DNA of 10,821 nucleotides from assembly GCA_964648365.1 (NCBI GenBank), contig CAZYLK010000199.1, positions 1 through 10,821 on the forward strand. The letters are read 5' to 3'. The notes beneath the pieces are model-generated. The model ran no database searches. It saw nothing but the letters and a program-made list of their open reading frames with translations, and was not told where the DNA came from. Below are positions 1-7,174 of this stretch, piece after piece. The first letter of the stretch is position 1. Each line of letters begins with the position of its first letter. Position numbers and translations under genes: made by a program. Origin of the DNA: SURF-32 sp964648365. Lineage in GTDB: Bacteria > Planctomycetota > Phycisphaerae > UBA1845.

Positions 1-299
1 AGAACGCGCAGGATCATGGCCGACACCTCCTGCGGAGAATAGGATTGATCGCCCAGGGGGAGTTTGACGTCTTCGCCCATCCGCCGCTTGACCGAGCGGA
101 TCGTCCTCTCCGGCGCAAGCAGCCACTGGTTGCGGGCCGCCTGCCCGACCAGCAGCTTGCCACTCTCGGTCAGGCCCACCACGGACGGCAGGATCACCCC
201 GCCATTTTCCGCCAGCACCCGGGGCTTGCCGTTCTCGATGACGGCCACTTCTGAATTGGTCGTCCCCAGGTCGATTCCGATGATCACTTCGTCAGTCAA
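1..299 (-). CDS. Hsp70 (DnaK-family) chaperone, N-terminal part, cut by the window edge
   Basis: This is the N-terminal ~99 residues of an Hsp70 ATPase, the ATP-driven chaperone that binds unfolded protein segments in the cytoplasm. The translation shows the phosphate-1 motif IGIDLGTTNS at about residues 7-16, then LPSVVGL, LVGQAARNQ and TIRSVKRRMG, all in the order of the Hsp70 nucleotide-binding domain. The likely start is TTG at 299-297, preceded by AGGAG with a 7-nt spacer. It overlaps the end of the GrpE-like gene by 8 nt, which suggests translational coupling. GTG at 287 is the alternative start but has no well-placed ribosome site. The rest of the ATPase and the whole substrate domain lie beyond the left edge. 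Family assignment is very secure. Whether this is the main DnaK or a specialised paralogue cannot be decided from this part. Confidence 0.93.
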   Translation of the reverse strand, partial: MTDEVIIGIDLGTTNSEVAVIENGKPRVLAENGGVILPSVVGLTESGKLLVGQAARNQWLLAPERTIRSVKRRMGEDVKLPLGDQSYSPQEVSAMILRV

Positions 300-1137
300 C
301 GTCCTGCTCCTGCTCCGCTGCCTTCCCACTCGATGCCGGCCGCGCGGCCGCGGAACCGCCCGAAGCGGCCCGGACCTCGGCATAACGCAACACGTGCTCG
401 GCCCAGGTATAGCCCGGGCGAATGATCTCGATGACCGTTCCGGCTGCTACGTCGCCGCGCTGGACCACGTCGACGACTTTGACGCGGTACGGGTCGACCG
501 CCTTTCCCAGGCAGTCGATGGCACGAATCCCGCGCGCTTCCAGCGCCGCGTCAAGCCGCCGCAGCGCCAACGTGTTCCCCTCGTGCAGCGCATCCAGCGC
601 GCCCTGGGCGTCATCCTTCACAAACCAGCGCCGCCAGCCGCCGCGGCGCCGGCTCTGACGCGAGGCCTCGGTCGCCCGGACCAGCACGTCGCGCACATCG
701 AGCAGCGCCTCGGCCCAGCTCTGCGCCTCAGCTTCGCGCTGCGTGCGGACGTCGTCGCGCAACCGATCCCGATCGCGCACCACGCCTTCCAGGAGACCCT
801 TCGCCTCCTCGGCCACCTGATCGACGCCGGCCCGGAACTCGGCCGCCGCCCCATCGAGCCGCTCCCGCGAGGCCTTGCCGCCGCGCGCCTCGAGCTTGAT
901 CTCCTGCTTCAGCGCGATCCATTCGCGCATTACCGTGTGCAGGTCGACGGCGTCGTCGCCGCGGGCCTCTGCGGCCCCGTCGCGCGGAAGGCTGCGCCAG
1001 GCTTCCGCCTCGAGCAGCCACTGGCGAAACGCGGACAGAACCGACTCGATCTCGCGGCGGGCGTCCGGGTCTACGTCGTCTGCTCCAGGTGTTTCAACAG
1101 CGTCGAGAGCCCCACTCGCCGGGTACTCGTCTTGCAT
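292..1137 (-). CDS. GrpE-like nucleotide exchange factor, elongated
   Basis: A 281-residue protein whose C-terminal part matches the GrpE beta domain. The GrpE-type stretch is at residues ~185-258: GNTLALRRLDAALEARGI, then VDPYRVKVVDVVQRG, then TVIEIIRPGYTWAEHVLRYA. GrpE releases ADP from Hsp70, and an Hsp70 gene follows at once. Residues ~75-165 are charged and probably helical, as in the GrpE dimerisation helix. Two things are unusual: bacterial GrpE is usually about 180-210 residues, and this one has an Arg/Trp-rich insert (RRRGGWRRW, ~163-171) and a low-complexity Ala/Ser/Glu tail after residue 258. The ATG at 1137 is supported by GGAGG just upstream. This start makes the gene overlap the J-domain gene by 67 nt in another frame. 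A divergent GrpE-fold protein with a different Hsp70 role remains possible. Confidence 0.85.
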   Translation of the reverse strand: MQDEYPASGALDAVETPGADDVDPDARREIESVLSAFRQWLLEAEAWRSLPRDGAAEARGDDAVDLHTVMREWIALKQEIKLEARGGKASRERLDGAAAEFRAGVDQVAEEAKGLLEGVVRDRDRLRDDVRTQREAEAQSWAEALLDVRDVLVRATEASRQSRRRGGWRRWFVKDDAQGALDALHEGNTLALRRLDAALEARGIRAIDCLGKAVDPYRVKVVDVVQRGDVAAGTVIEIIRPGYTWAEHVLRYAEVRAASGGSAAARPASSGKAAEQEQDVD

Positions 1138-1367
1138 TCTTCCTCCGCGATCAGTTCGTCCAGGGTCTCGCCTTGCGACGGCTCAAACAGCAGAAACGAC
1201 AGCCGACGCTCCTCGTCCTTGATCCGCTCGTACGCTTCGCGGATGCGGCTGAACTCAGCCGGAAAACGATCCGGCGGAAACTGCCGTACGGCCGCAAGAT
1301 ATCGCTGACGGATCGCCTCGTCGGAATCCTCCGGCTGCGCGCCGAGCACCGTGTAGGGATTGGCCAT
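1071..1367 (-). CDS. J-domain-like (DnaJ-type) small protein with FPPD in place of HPD
   Basis: A 98-residue protein with a J-domain layout. NPYTVLGAQPEDSDEAIRQ (helix I/II entry) and RYLAAVRQ (helix II) are followed by the loop FPPD at residues 30-33, then RIREAYERIKDEERR (helix III/IV). J proteins trigger ATP hydrolysis in Hsp70 through a His-Pro-Asp motif after helix II. Here that site reads Phe-Pro-Pro-Asp, so Pro and Asp are kept but His is missing. Residues 62-98 form an acidic tail (GETLDELIAEEE) with no zinc-finger or client-binding domain. It lies between the TPR gene (38 nt away) and the GrpE-like gene (67-nt overlap), so an Hsp70 partner role is very likely. I recall HPP-type J domains in other Planctomycetota and delta-proteobacteria, but could not check this. 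The ribosome site is weak (GAGG about 13 nt upstream). Confidence 0.82.
   Translation of the reverse strand: MANPYTVLGAQPEDSDEAIRQRYLAAVRQFPPDRFPAEFSRIREAYERIKDEERRLSFLLFEPSQGETLDELIAEEECKTSTRRVGLSTLLKHLEQTT
1138..1147 (-). promoter_or_regulatory. ribosome binding site of the GrpE-like gene
   Basis: On the minus strand GGAGGAAGA directly precedes the ATG at 1137. It lies inside the J-domain coding sequence and is the main reason to accept a start that makes the two genes overlap by 67 nt. Confidence 0.65.
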
Positions 1368-1405
1368 CTGACTGAACCTGCCTCACTGGCTTCCGGCCTC
1401 GCGCG

Positions 1406-3871
1406 TCAGGGCGTGCCGCTGGAAGGGCTCTCGAACAACTCCGGGAACAACAGCTCATCGGGCACGGGCGGCGCCACCGCAGCCGCCTGCTTTCGCCGGC
1501 GCGGCGGCGGCATCAGGTCGAAGTCGTCGTCCAGATCGGCGTCGTCGCCGTCGCGGCCGCGCCGAAAGCCGGCGACCAACGACGCCAGCCTGCCGCGCAG
1601 GCCGCCGCCCGAACGCCGGATGACGTCCAGCAGGTGTCGCAGCACCTGCGCTACGACCAGGTCACCGGCGTCTTCGGCGTGCTGCTGCGATGCCTGCACG
1701 AGTTTCCGCTGCTTGCCGGAGAGTTGCAGCTTTCCCTGGGCGATCTGCGACTCAAGCAGTGCAAGGGCAAATCGGTATTTCTCCGGGTAAAGCGTGGCGC
1801 CCTTCTCGGCGAACGCCGCCGCCAGTGCATGCTCGTCCGAGGTCCGCAGCGATTGGCAGATCGTCAGCAACTGGTCTGCTGTGTAGTCCGTCAACTCCAG
1901 CGCCCGCCGCAGGTATTCCATACAAGCACGCCTGTGCGCGGCATACCCGTCGTACTCTGCTCCGCATTCCTCGTGGGCACTGGTCAGCGACGCTACGGAC
2001 GCGGCGGACGCGGCGCTGGGCTGCGCTTTCCAGTGGTCCGCCAAAACTTTCTCAAATCGATTGCGCACATCCACCGGCGCCGCGGCCCGCGCCAGCCCGA
2101 TGGCAAGCTGATAGTGAAGCAGAAGCGGATCCGCCGCAGCGCCGCGAGCCTCTTCCAGCAGCGATTCCGCCCGCGCGGCATCGCCGGCTCGCCACTCCAG
2201 CGCGGCCCATTTGCAGTACAGGGGCACGCTATCGCTGCCCGGACCGCTCAAGGCCGCCGCCTGTTCGTAGTCCTTGCGGGCCAGCGGCAGGTTGCCCTTC
2301 TCGAGCCGCCGGCGGGCCGAGAGCATCAGGCAGGTGCGGATCGCATCGCGCGTCGCGCTGTTGAACGGCTCCGCCTCGCGTGCGCGATCGAAGTAGCCCA
2401 GCGCCTTGCGCAGCGCGTTGCGATCCATGCAGCGCTGGCCCGCAAAGAGGAGGCTCTTGACGTGGTCGGGCCAGCTTTCAAGGATCCGGTTGGCCTGCTC
2501 CTCAGCCGCACTCAGGTCGCCGCGGCGGGTGAGCAGATCCAGCAGGCGGGCGTGAGTCGCCAGCCGGTGCGGATCGAGCGTGATGCTCTTGCGATAATGC
2601 GACGCCGCCTGGCTGATCTCGTCATCGAAGTCTTCATCCTCGGCACCAAAGAACGCTTCGAGAGCGTGAATGTCGAGACTGGGTTCCAGCCCTTCGGCGA
2701 GCTTGCCAAGGTGGGCATAAATCAACGCCCGGGCCTGGTTGCGACGCGCGGCCGGAATGCCCACTGCGATCGGCAGTTCGCGCAGGTACTGCTCCCAGCC
2801 GTACAGGGCGTCCCGAAGCGCATCCTCTTCGTAGGTGACGGCCACCGCGCGGGTGTACCGTGGATCCTCCGGCAGCGCGCCGAAGAGCCTCTGCAGGACG
2901 GGACGGTCGTCCGGCTCCATCGCCAGCCCGCTGATAACGGCCCGCCCAAGCCGCTGCGCAAACGCGGCGCGCTCGGCCGCGTCGGTCAGGCCGATCGCGG
3001 TGCGACAGTGTCGGAGCACATCGTCGCGCCGTCCGCGATCCAGCGCGGACTTGATTTCGCGAAGTGCGTCCAGGCGAGGACTGCGCTGAAGGCTGGCCGG
3101 TTTCAGCGGGCGGACGACGTCAGTCTTAGCCCGGCTGACCGCCGACGGCGATCCTGGCGTCTGGCCGGCTTGCTCGAGCCCGGCCGCCAGCGACGCCGCC
3201 AGTCGCGCCGCCGCTCCCTCGCCGCTGACGCGCGACCAGCACTTCCCGGCCGCGTCCGGCTCGTTGCGAGCCTGGGCGGACAGGCCCATCACAAGCCATT
3301 TCCACGCGGCACACGGGCTGTGCAGCCCGATCTGCTTGAGTTCCGCGGAAACCGCAGCGTCGTCGGCCCGTTCAAACGCCTCGAACGCGCGACGGATGCG
3401 GGCCACGTCTTCCCGCAGGTCCGGGTCCGCGATTCGTCCACCCGCGTCGCCTGTCGCCACCGCCCGATCCACCAGCATGACGCGCGCGCGCGACCGTTCG
3501 GCCTCGTCCTGAAGCCGCCCGATAACACGCTCGGCCGAGGCGTAGTCGCCGCTGCGCAGGCCGCACTCGAACGACAGCCGCAGCACCTCGGCGCTGCCCC
3601 CGCCCAGTTGAAGCGCGTGCCCCAGCACCGCCATGGCTTCCGCGGCCAGCCCCTTGTCGAGGAGCTGGCGCGCCCGCTGTTGATACTGCGCAGAAAGCAG
3701 TTGGGCATGAGCCGGCGTCGGCTCGCGACGATGACACTCCTTGGCGATATCGATCGCTGCGCGGAAGTCGCCGCGCTGTGCGGCCGCGTGGATGCGGGCG
3801 TGGAGGGCGTCGATGGGAAGCTGGCGGTATTCGAGGATGGCGCTGGGTTTCTTACGCTGTTTCTTGGGCAT
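1406..3871 (-). CDS. large tetratricopeptide-repeat (TPR) protein, first gene of the chaperone operon
   Basis: An 821-residue helical-repeat protein without a signal peptide or membrane segment. TPR-like pairs are clearest at residues ~422-505 (SHYRKSITLDPHRL, LLTRRGDLSAAEEQANRIL, ALGYFDRAREAEPFN) and ~519-590 (RRLEKGNLPLARKDYEQAA, AGDAARAESLLEEA). A further set lies near residues 25-125. TPR arrays bind partner proteins, and the position ahead of the J-like, GrpE-like and Hsp70 genes suggests a scaffold or client adaptor for that chaperone (inference). The N-terminus is basic (PKKQRKKP). The C-terminus, ~755-821, is disordered: a basic patch, an acidic run (GDDADLDDDFD), then Pro-rich sequence and a hydrophobic DELLFPELFE motif that could dock a partner. 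GGAGG lies 11 nt before the ATG. The chaperone role is not shown by the protein itself. Confidence 0.82.
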   Translation of the reverse strand: MPKKQRKKPSAILEYRQLPIDALHARIHAAAQRGDFRAAIDIAKECHRREPTPAHAQLLSAQYQQRARQLLDKGLAAEAMAVLGHALQLGGGSAEVLRLSFECGLRSGDYASAERVIGRLQDEAERSRARVMLVDRAVATGDAGGRIADPDLREDVARIRRAFEAFERADDAAVSAELKQIGLHSPCAAWKWLVMGLSAQARNEPDAAGKCWSRVSGEGAAARLAASLAAGLEQAGQTPGSPSAVSRAKTDVVRPLKPASLQRSPRLDALREIKSALDRGRRDDVLRHCRTAIGLTDAAERAAFAQRLGRAVISGLAMEPDDRPVLQRLFGALPEDPRYTRAVAVTYEEDALRDALYGWEQYLRELPIAVGIPAARRNQARALIYAHLGKLAEGLEPSLDIHALEAFFGAEDEDFDDEISQAASHYRKSITLDPHRLATHARLLDLLTRRGDLSAAEEQANRILESWPDHVKSLLFAGQRCMDRNALRKALGYFDRAREAEPFNSATRDAIRTCLMLSARRRLEKGNLPLARKDYEQAAALSGPGSDSVPLYCKWAALEWRAGDAARAESLLEEARGAAADPLLLHYQLAIGLARAAAPVDVRNRFEKVLADHWKAQPSAASAASVASLTSAHEECGAEYDGYAAHRRACMEYLRRALELTDYTADQLLTICQSLRTSDEHALAAAFAEKGATLYPEKYRFALALLESQIAQGKLQLSGKQRKLVQASQQHAEDAGDLVVAQVLRHLLDVIRRSGGGLRGRLASLVAGFRRGRDGDDADLDDDFDLMPPPRRRKQAAAVAPPVPDELLFPELFESPSSGTP

Positions 3872-3919
3872 CTTTCGGAGCGCCTCCGCGCGGATTCACC
3901 GGCCTGGCCGGCCCGACAG

Positions 3920-3948
3920 ATTGTGCGCATTTCGCCTTCCCCGGTCAA
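3920..3948 (-). promoter_or_regulatory. predicted sigma70-type promoter of the chaperone operon
   Basis: On the minus strand TTGACC (3948-3943) and CACAAT (3925-3920) are separated by exactly 17 nt, matching the -35 and -10 consensus at 5/6 and 4/6 positions. Transcription would begin near 3913 and leave a ~40-nt leader before the TPR gene. No CIRCE-type operator (TTAGCACTC inverted repeat) is visible. Confidence 0.5.
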
Positions 3949-3978
3949 CTCGAAAGCCGCGCGCTGCGGCGCCGTTGT

Positions 3979-4007
3979 TGTGAAGACTCCTGTGAAAACC
4001 CTGTGAA
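3979..4007 (-). repeat. three phased TGTGAA/TTCACA direct repeats upstream of the operon promoter
   Basis: TGTGAA occurs on the plus strand at 3979-3984, 3991-3996 and 4002-4007, giving spacings of 12 and 11 nt, close to one helical turn. They lie about 66-94 nt upstream of the inferred transcription start of the chaperone operon, a usual place for an activator. The two distal copies share the longer word CCTGTGAA. No regulator can be named. Confidence 0.45.
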
Positions 4008-4060
4008 TTCCTTGAGGCAAGACCACCCGGCTCGCGTCAACACCTGGCCCGCACCGTGGT

Positions 4061-5707
4061 TTACTGACGGAACGGCGGCAACGTCATCGTTTCAACACAG
4101 GACGTACCCAGCCCGTTCGCGCTGCCGCGTTCGAGGAATGCCTGCATGATCGACTCGACGCACGGGCCGCCGACGCCGTGGGCGCCGGGGACGACGACGT
4201 GTCGGCCGTGTTTCAGATGGCGCACTGCCTCTTCGCCGAAACGCGGCGGCGTGACCGGGTCGAGCGTACCGGAAAAGAGCAGCACGGGGACATCGGAGCG
4301 GATCGGCTCGGCGAAATCGGCCGGCAACTCAGACTTCGGCCAGAAGCGGCAGATGCTTTGCTGCCGGCGGATGCGCCCGGCGCCGCGGAACGTGTTGGCG
4401 GTTGCCGCCGCGATCTCCTCGTCGTCGATGCGGGCGACGTCCTCGGAACACGTCACGCAGGCCAGCATCCCGAACGCCACCGAGCCGCGCACGCTTCGGT
4501 TCGCCTCCATCCCGCGCTGGGCGAGCGCATCGAAGTCGCCGTTGAAGGCCCGCTGGACCAGCAGCGGAACGTCGCGACTGCCGCGGTACATCAACAGTTG
4601 CAGCGTCTGGCCGAAGATTTCGCGCGTAAGCGTCACGCGCTGCGGCCGGCCGCCCGACGGAAGCCGGACGGTCGCCTCCGCGGGTCGTTCGTCGAGCCGC
4701 TTGAGCACGGCCGCGAACTTGTCACGCAGATCGCCGAACGCCGCCCGGCACTTCGGATCGGCGGCGCATTCATCAAAGATGAGGTCCAGCGCATCCTGCG
4801 CCGAGCGGGCGTGATGGAGCGGGTTTTTGAAGGACATGGGGGCAACGCTGTTGAGGATCGCGGTGCGGACCGTATCGCCGTGCTGACGGATGTAGACCAG
4901 TTCCGCCCGCGAACCATAAGATCCGCCGTAGAGATTGATCTTGTCGTAGCCGAGCGCGATGCGCAGGTCATTGACGTCGTCGGCGGCGACGTAAGTCGAG
5001 TATTGCGTCAGGTCGAATCGCTCAGTCAGTTCTTTCAAGGCGGCTCGGAAAGGCGCTTCGACGAAGATCGGATCGAGATAGCCCTGAAGACGCGCGTCAT
5101 CGGCGGGCAGATCGACGGCCAGGCGGTTGTTGCCGCCCGTGCCGCGCTGGCTGACCAGTACGATGTCGCGCTCGCGCCGCATCCAGTGATTCGTCCACGC
5201 CCGCCACTGCCCGGCCGCGTTCTGCCCCGGTCCGCCGGCAAAGAGAAAGACCGGGTCGGGTCGCTTTGCCTCGCCTACCTCCGCGCCGCGGGCGGGCAGC
5301 ACCACCACGTCAAGCTCGAGCACGCGGCCGCTCTGCCGCGCGCGGTTTTCCCAGACGTGGAACGTTCCGTGCCGGATCGTCGTACCGGAGGCGTCGTCGC
5401 GCGCGTCGGTCAGTTGCAGGCGGGGTTCGGGGAGGGTGTCGGCTCGCGCCGTTGTTGACGCGGTGTCCTGCCCGATCGCGCGCGGCCCAGGCAGCATGGC
5501 CGCGCCGGCCCACAGCACGCACGTCAGGATGCGTCGCCGGGCGCTCGCGTCGTGTTTGCTGTGTGTGGTGAGGATGCTTGATACTCCCGCGTCCCGCGTG
5601 CGCCGGGCGTCAGTCGCTTGGCATCCGGCGTAGGCGGATCGAACGCAGGGCGTGGTGTGCTGGAGCGGGATGTTCCCGAGCGCTGTCACTCCCGCTTCGC
5701 TCACCAC
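4061..5707 (-). CDS. exported alpha/beta hydrolase, TAP-like / S33 peptidase family
   Basis: A serine hydrolase of the tripeptidyl/prolyl aminopeptidase type, expected to cleave N-terminal residues from short peptides outside the cytoplasm. Using the 548-residue frame, the oxyanion segment is FLFAGGPGQ (~155-162) and the nucleophile elbow is GGSYGS with Ser263. The TAP-type C-terminal part carries GTLDPVTPP with Asp483 and PGAHGVGGPC with His510, so the triad looks complete. RRRILTCVLWAGAAMLPG (~57-74) reads like a signal peptide that would be cleaved after ~78. Cys316/320 and 417/420 may form disulphides. The 5' end is uncertain: the only ATG/GTG/TTG codons ahead of the signal peptide are GTGs at 5707, 5704 and 5689, all inside a dispersed repeat. 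Residues 1-45 are therefore probably not native protein. A rare ATC start at ~5577, with GGGAG 8 nt upstream, is an alternative. True substrate unknown. Confidence 0.83.
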   Translation of the reverse strand: MVSEAGVTALGNIPLQHTTPCVRSAYAGCQATDARRTRDAGVSSILTTHSKHDASARRRILTCVLWAGAAMLPGPRAIGQDTASTTARADTLPEPRLQLTDARDDASGTTIRHGTFHVWENRARQSGRVLELDVVVLPARGAEVGEAKRPDPVFLFAGGPGQNAAGQWRAWTNHWMRRERDIVLVSQRGTGGNNRLAVDLPADDARLQGYLDPIFVEAPFRAALKELTERFDLTQYSTYVAADDVNDLRIALGYDKINLYGGSYGSRAELVYIRQHGDTVRTAILNSVAPMSFKNPLHHARSAQDALDLIFDECAADPKCRAAFGDLRDKFAAVLKRLDERPAEATVRLPSGGRPQRVTLTREIFGQTLQLLMYRGSRDVPLLVQRAFNGDFDALAQRGMEANRSVRGSVAFGMLACVTCSEDVARIDDEEIAAATANTFRGAGRIRRQQSICRFWPKSELPADFAEPIRSDVPVLLFSGTLDPVTPPRFGEEAVRHLKHGRHVVVPGAHGVGGPCVESIMQAFLERGSANGLGTSCVETMTLPPFRQ

Positions 5708-5734
5708 GGCCTCGAAGACGAGACCGTGCCACCC
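5620..5734 (-). repeat. dispersed repeat family 1, copy 1 (115 nt)
   Basis: This segment matches 10693-10806 at roughly four-fifths of positions, counted by eye. The part at 5704-5734 is identical over 31 nt. The identical part contains arms that, in minus-strand RNA, read CACGGUCUCG and CGAGGCCGUG around a UCUU loop: ten pairs with one G-U wobble. The element sits between the two hydrolase genes and runs into the ambiguous 5' end of the downstream one. Confidence 0.8.
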
Positions 5735-5759
5735 GTGCCACCCGTGCCAACCGTGCCGC
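5724..5759 (+). repeat. four tandem 9-bp units (CCGTGCCAC) next to repeat family 1
   Basis: Units at 5724, 5733, 5742 and 5751 read CCGTGCCAC, CCGTGCCAC, CCGTGCCAA and CCGTGCCGC. The first overlaps the foot of the repeat hairpin. The other copy of the repeat, at the right end of the window, has no such array after its hairpin. Confidence 0.7.
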
Positions 5760-5798
5760 CACGTGCCACCGCCAGTCCGGTTGAGATGAGCCGCTTCT

Positions 5799-7118
5799 TT
5801 ATGGATCGCGCTTCGGATGGGTGACCCAATCGGCGAGTTTTTCTATCAGCGCCGCGTCCACGTGGCCGGCGACGTTGTATTCCTCCGGTTTCGACTGACC
5901 CTCGCCGGCGATCATCAAGTGGTTGAGCTTGTCGAACAGGGCGAAGGTGACGTTGCTGCGGTCGGACAGGCGGCGTTTCCACACGTCGAAGTCTTTCATC
6001 GATGCCTGGTAGTCTCGCCCGCCCTGGACGATGAGGATGGGCAGCGACAGCGTCGCGGCCGTCGCGGCCGGGTCGAGCTTGTTGAGCGCCAGCCAGTAGC
6101 TGCCGGGGGCGCCCAGAAAGTTGGCCTTCAGCGCTTCGGCATCGCCGGAGCGGATCTTCGCCACCTGCTCCAGATTTTTGGCCAGCTCCGACTGTTCCTC
6201 GGATGAGACGCTGCCGTCCACGGCCGCGAGGTAGTTCATCTGGTCGCTGATGACATCGAGGATCGGGCGGGCGGTGCCGGCGATGATGATCAGGCCGGCA
6301 AGCTGCCCGTCGCGGCGGGCGATGTCCGGCCCGGCGAAACCGCCCAGGCTGTGCCCGGCTATGTAGACGCGCTTCGGGTCGATCTCGGTGCGGGAGCGGG
6401 CGAGCGTCGCGGCCGCCACGGCGTCGTCGATCGTCTCCCAGTCGAGCGTGATCTTGTCGGCCGCGATGCCGCGGGGGTACTTCTTCGTACGCTTTTCGTA
6501 GCGCAGCACCGCCACGCCGCGCGACGCCAGTCCCCAGGCCAGGTCGCGAAAGGGTTTACTCGCGCCGACGGTTTCGTCCTGATCGTGCGGACCGGAGCCG
6601 TGGACGAGCACGACGCACGGGTACGGCCCGCCGGACTTCGGGAGGCTCAGCGTCCCCGCCAGCGGAAACGAACCGGCATCCACCGTGATTTCGACCTCGT
6701 CGAATGCGGACCGCTTGACGTAGGCCGGCGGCTCGTAGGGCACGGCCCGTTCGATCGCGTCGATCCACAGGCCGGCGAGGCGATTGTCCTTGTCGAGTAC
6801 GAGCCGCAGCTTGAGCGTGCCGCGTTCGAACGCTAACGCCATCGCGACGGACGTGTGAGCGCCGGTCGGCGTGGGCTCGGCAGTCCCCACCGACTGGAAC
6901 GCTCCAAGCTGGAACTTCAAGCCCGCCCAGGTCTGTGCCGCGGCCGCGGGCGTGAAGCCGGCCTTCATCGTGTCGTCGCCCTCGGCACAGAAGGCGTCGA
7001 ACTTCTCCGCCGCCAGAAGGTCGATCAGCTCGCGTGCACGGGCGACCTTGGCGTCATCTTGTACGGCCGGTTGAAGGGCGGACGGAAGTGCGAATGCAAG
7101 ACAAATCAGCATTGACAT
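5799..7118 (-). CDS. exported alpha/beta hydrolase with N-terminal DUF3887-like domain
   Basis: A 439-residue protein with a short signal peptide (MSMLICLAFALPSALQPA, cleavage near residue 18-20). Residues ~22-125 form a small alpha+beta domain of the DUF3887 type (ARELIDLLAAEKFDAF, then KDNRLAGLWID). Residues ~140-435 form an alpha/beta hydrolase: oxyanion segment VLVHGSGPHDQD (~170-181), nucleophile elbow AGHSLGG with Ser257, acid VQGGRDYQ with Asp369, and base KLNHLM with His400. The triad is complete. The family is known as exported esterases or peptidase-like hydrolases, but the substrate cannot be read from the sequence. The ATG at 7118 has GGAG with a 6-nt spacer. Stop TAA at 5799-5801. 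It is probably transcribed alone, since 620 nt without a clear gene lie upstream and a repeat lies downstream. Confidence 0.9.
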   Translation of the reverse strand: MSMLICLAFALPSALQPAVQDDAKVARARELIDLLAAEKFDAFCAEGDDTMKAGFTPAAAAQTWAGLKFQLGAFQSVGTAEPTPTGAHTSVAMALAFERGTLKLRLVLDKDNRLAGLWIDAIERAVPYEPPAYVKRSAFDEVEITVDAGSFPLAGTLSLPKSGGPYPCVVLVHGSGPHDQDETVGASKPFRDLAWGLASRGVAVLRYEKRTKKYPRGIAADKITLDWETIDDAVAAATLARSRTEIDPKRVYIAGHSLGGFAGPDIARRDGQLAGLIIIAGTARPILDVISDQMNYLAAVDGSVSSEEQSELAKNLEQVAKIRSGDAEALKANFLGAPGSYWLALNKLDPAATAATLSLPILIVQGGRDYQASMKDFDVWKRRLSDRSNVTFALFDKLNHLMIAGEGQSKPEEYNVAGHVDAALIEKLADWVTHPKRDP

Positions 7119-7174
7119 GGCAGGCTCCAGCGGTTCTCAAGACCGTGCACGGGGGCGAGAGCGCCCAGCCCGAC

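Noticed and set aside
1634..4006. 790-codon plus-strand open frame opposite the TPR gene
   Set aside because: High GC opens antisense frames. The opposite strand encodes a coherent TPR protein in a tight operon, whereas this translation shows no domain or organised composition.
4178..5458. 426-codon plus-strand frame opposite the S33-type hydrolase
   Set aside because: The minus strand carries a full catalytic triad and peptidase motifs; this frame has none.
5701..5982. 93-codon minus-strand frame ending in Gly/Thr/Val repeats
   Set aside because: It is an alternative frame of the DUF3887-like hydrolase gene that reads on through the 9-bp tandem units; the repeat-like residues come from those units.
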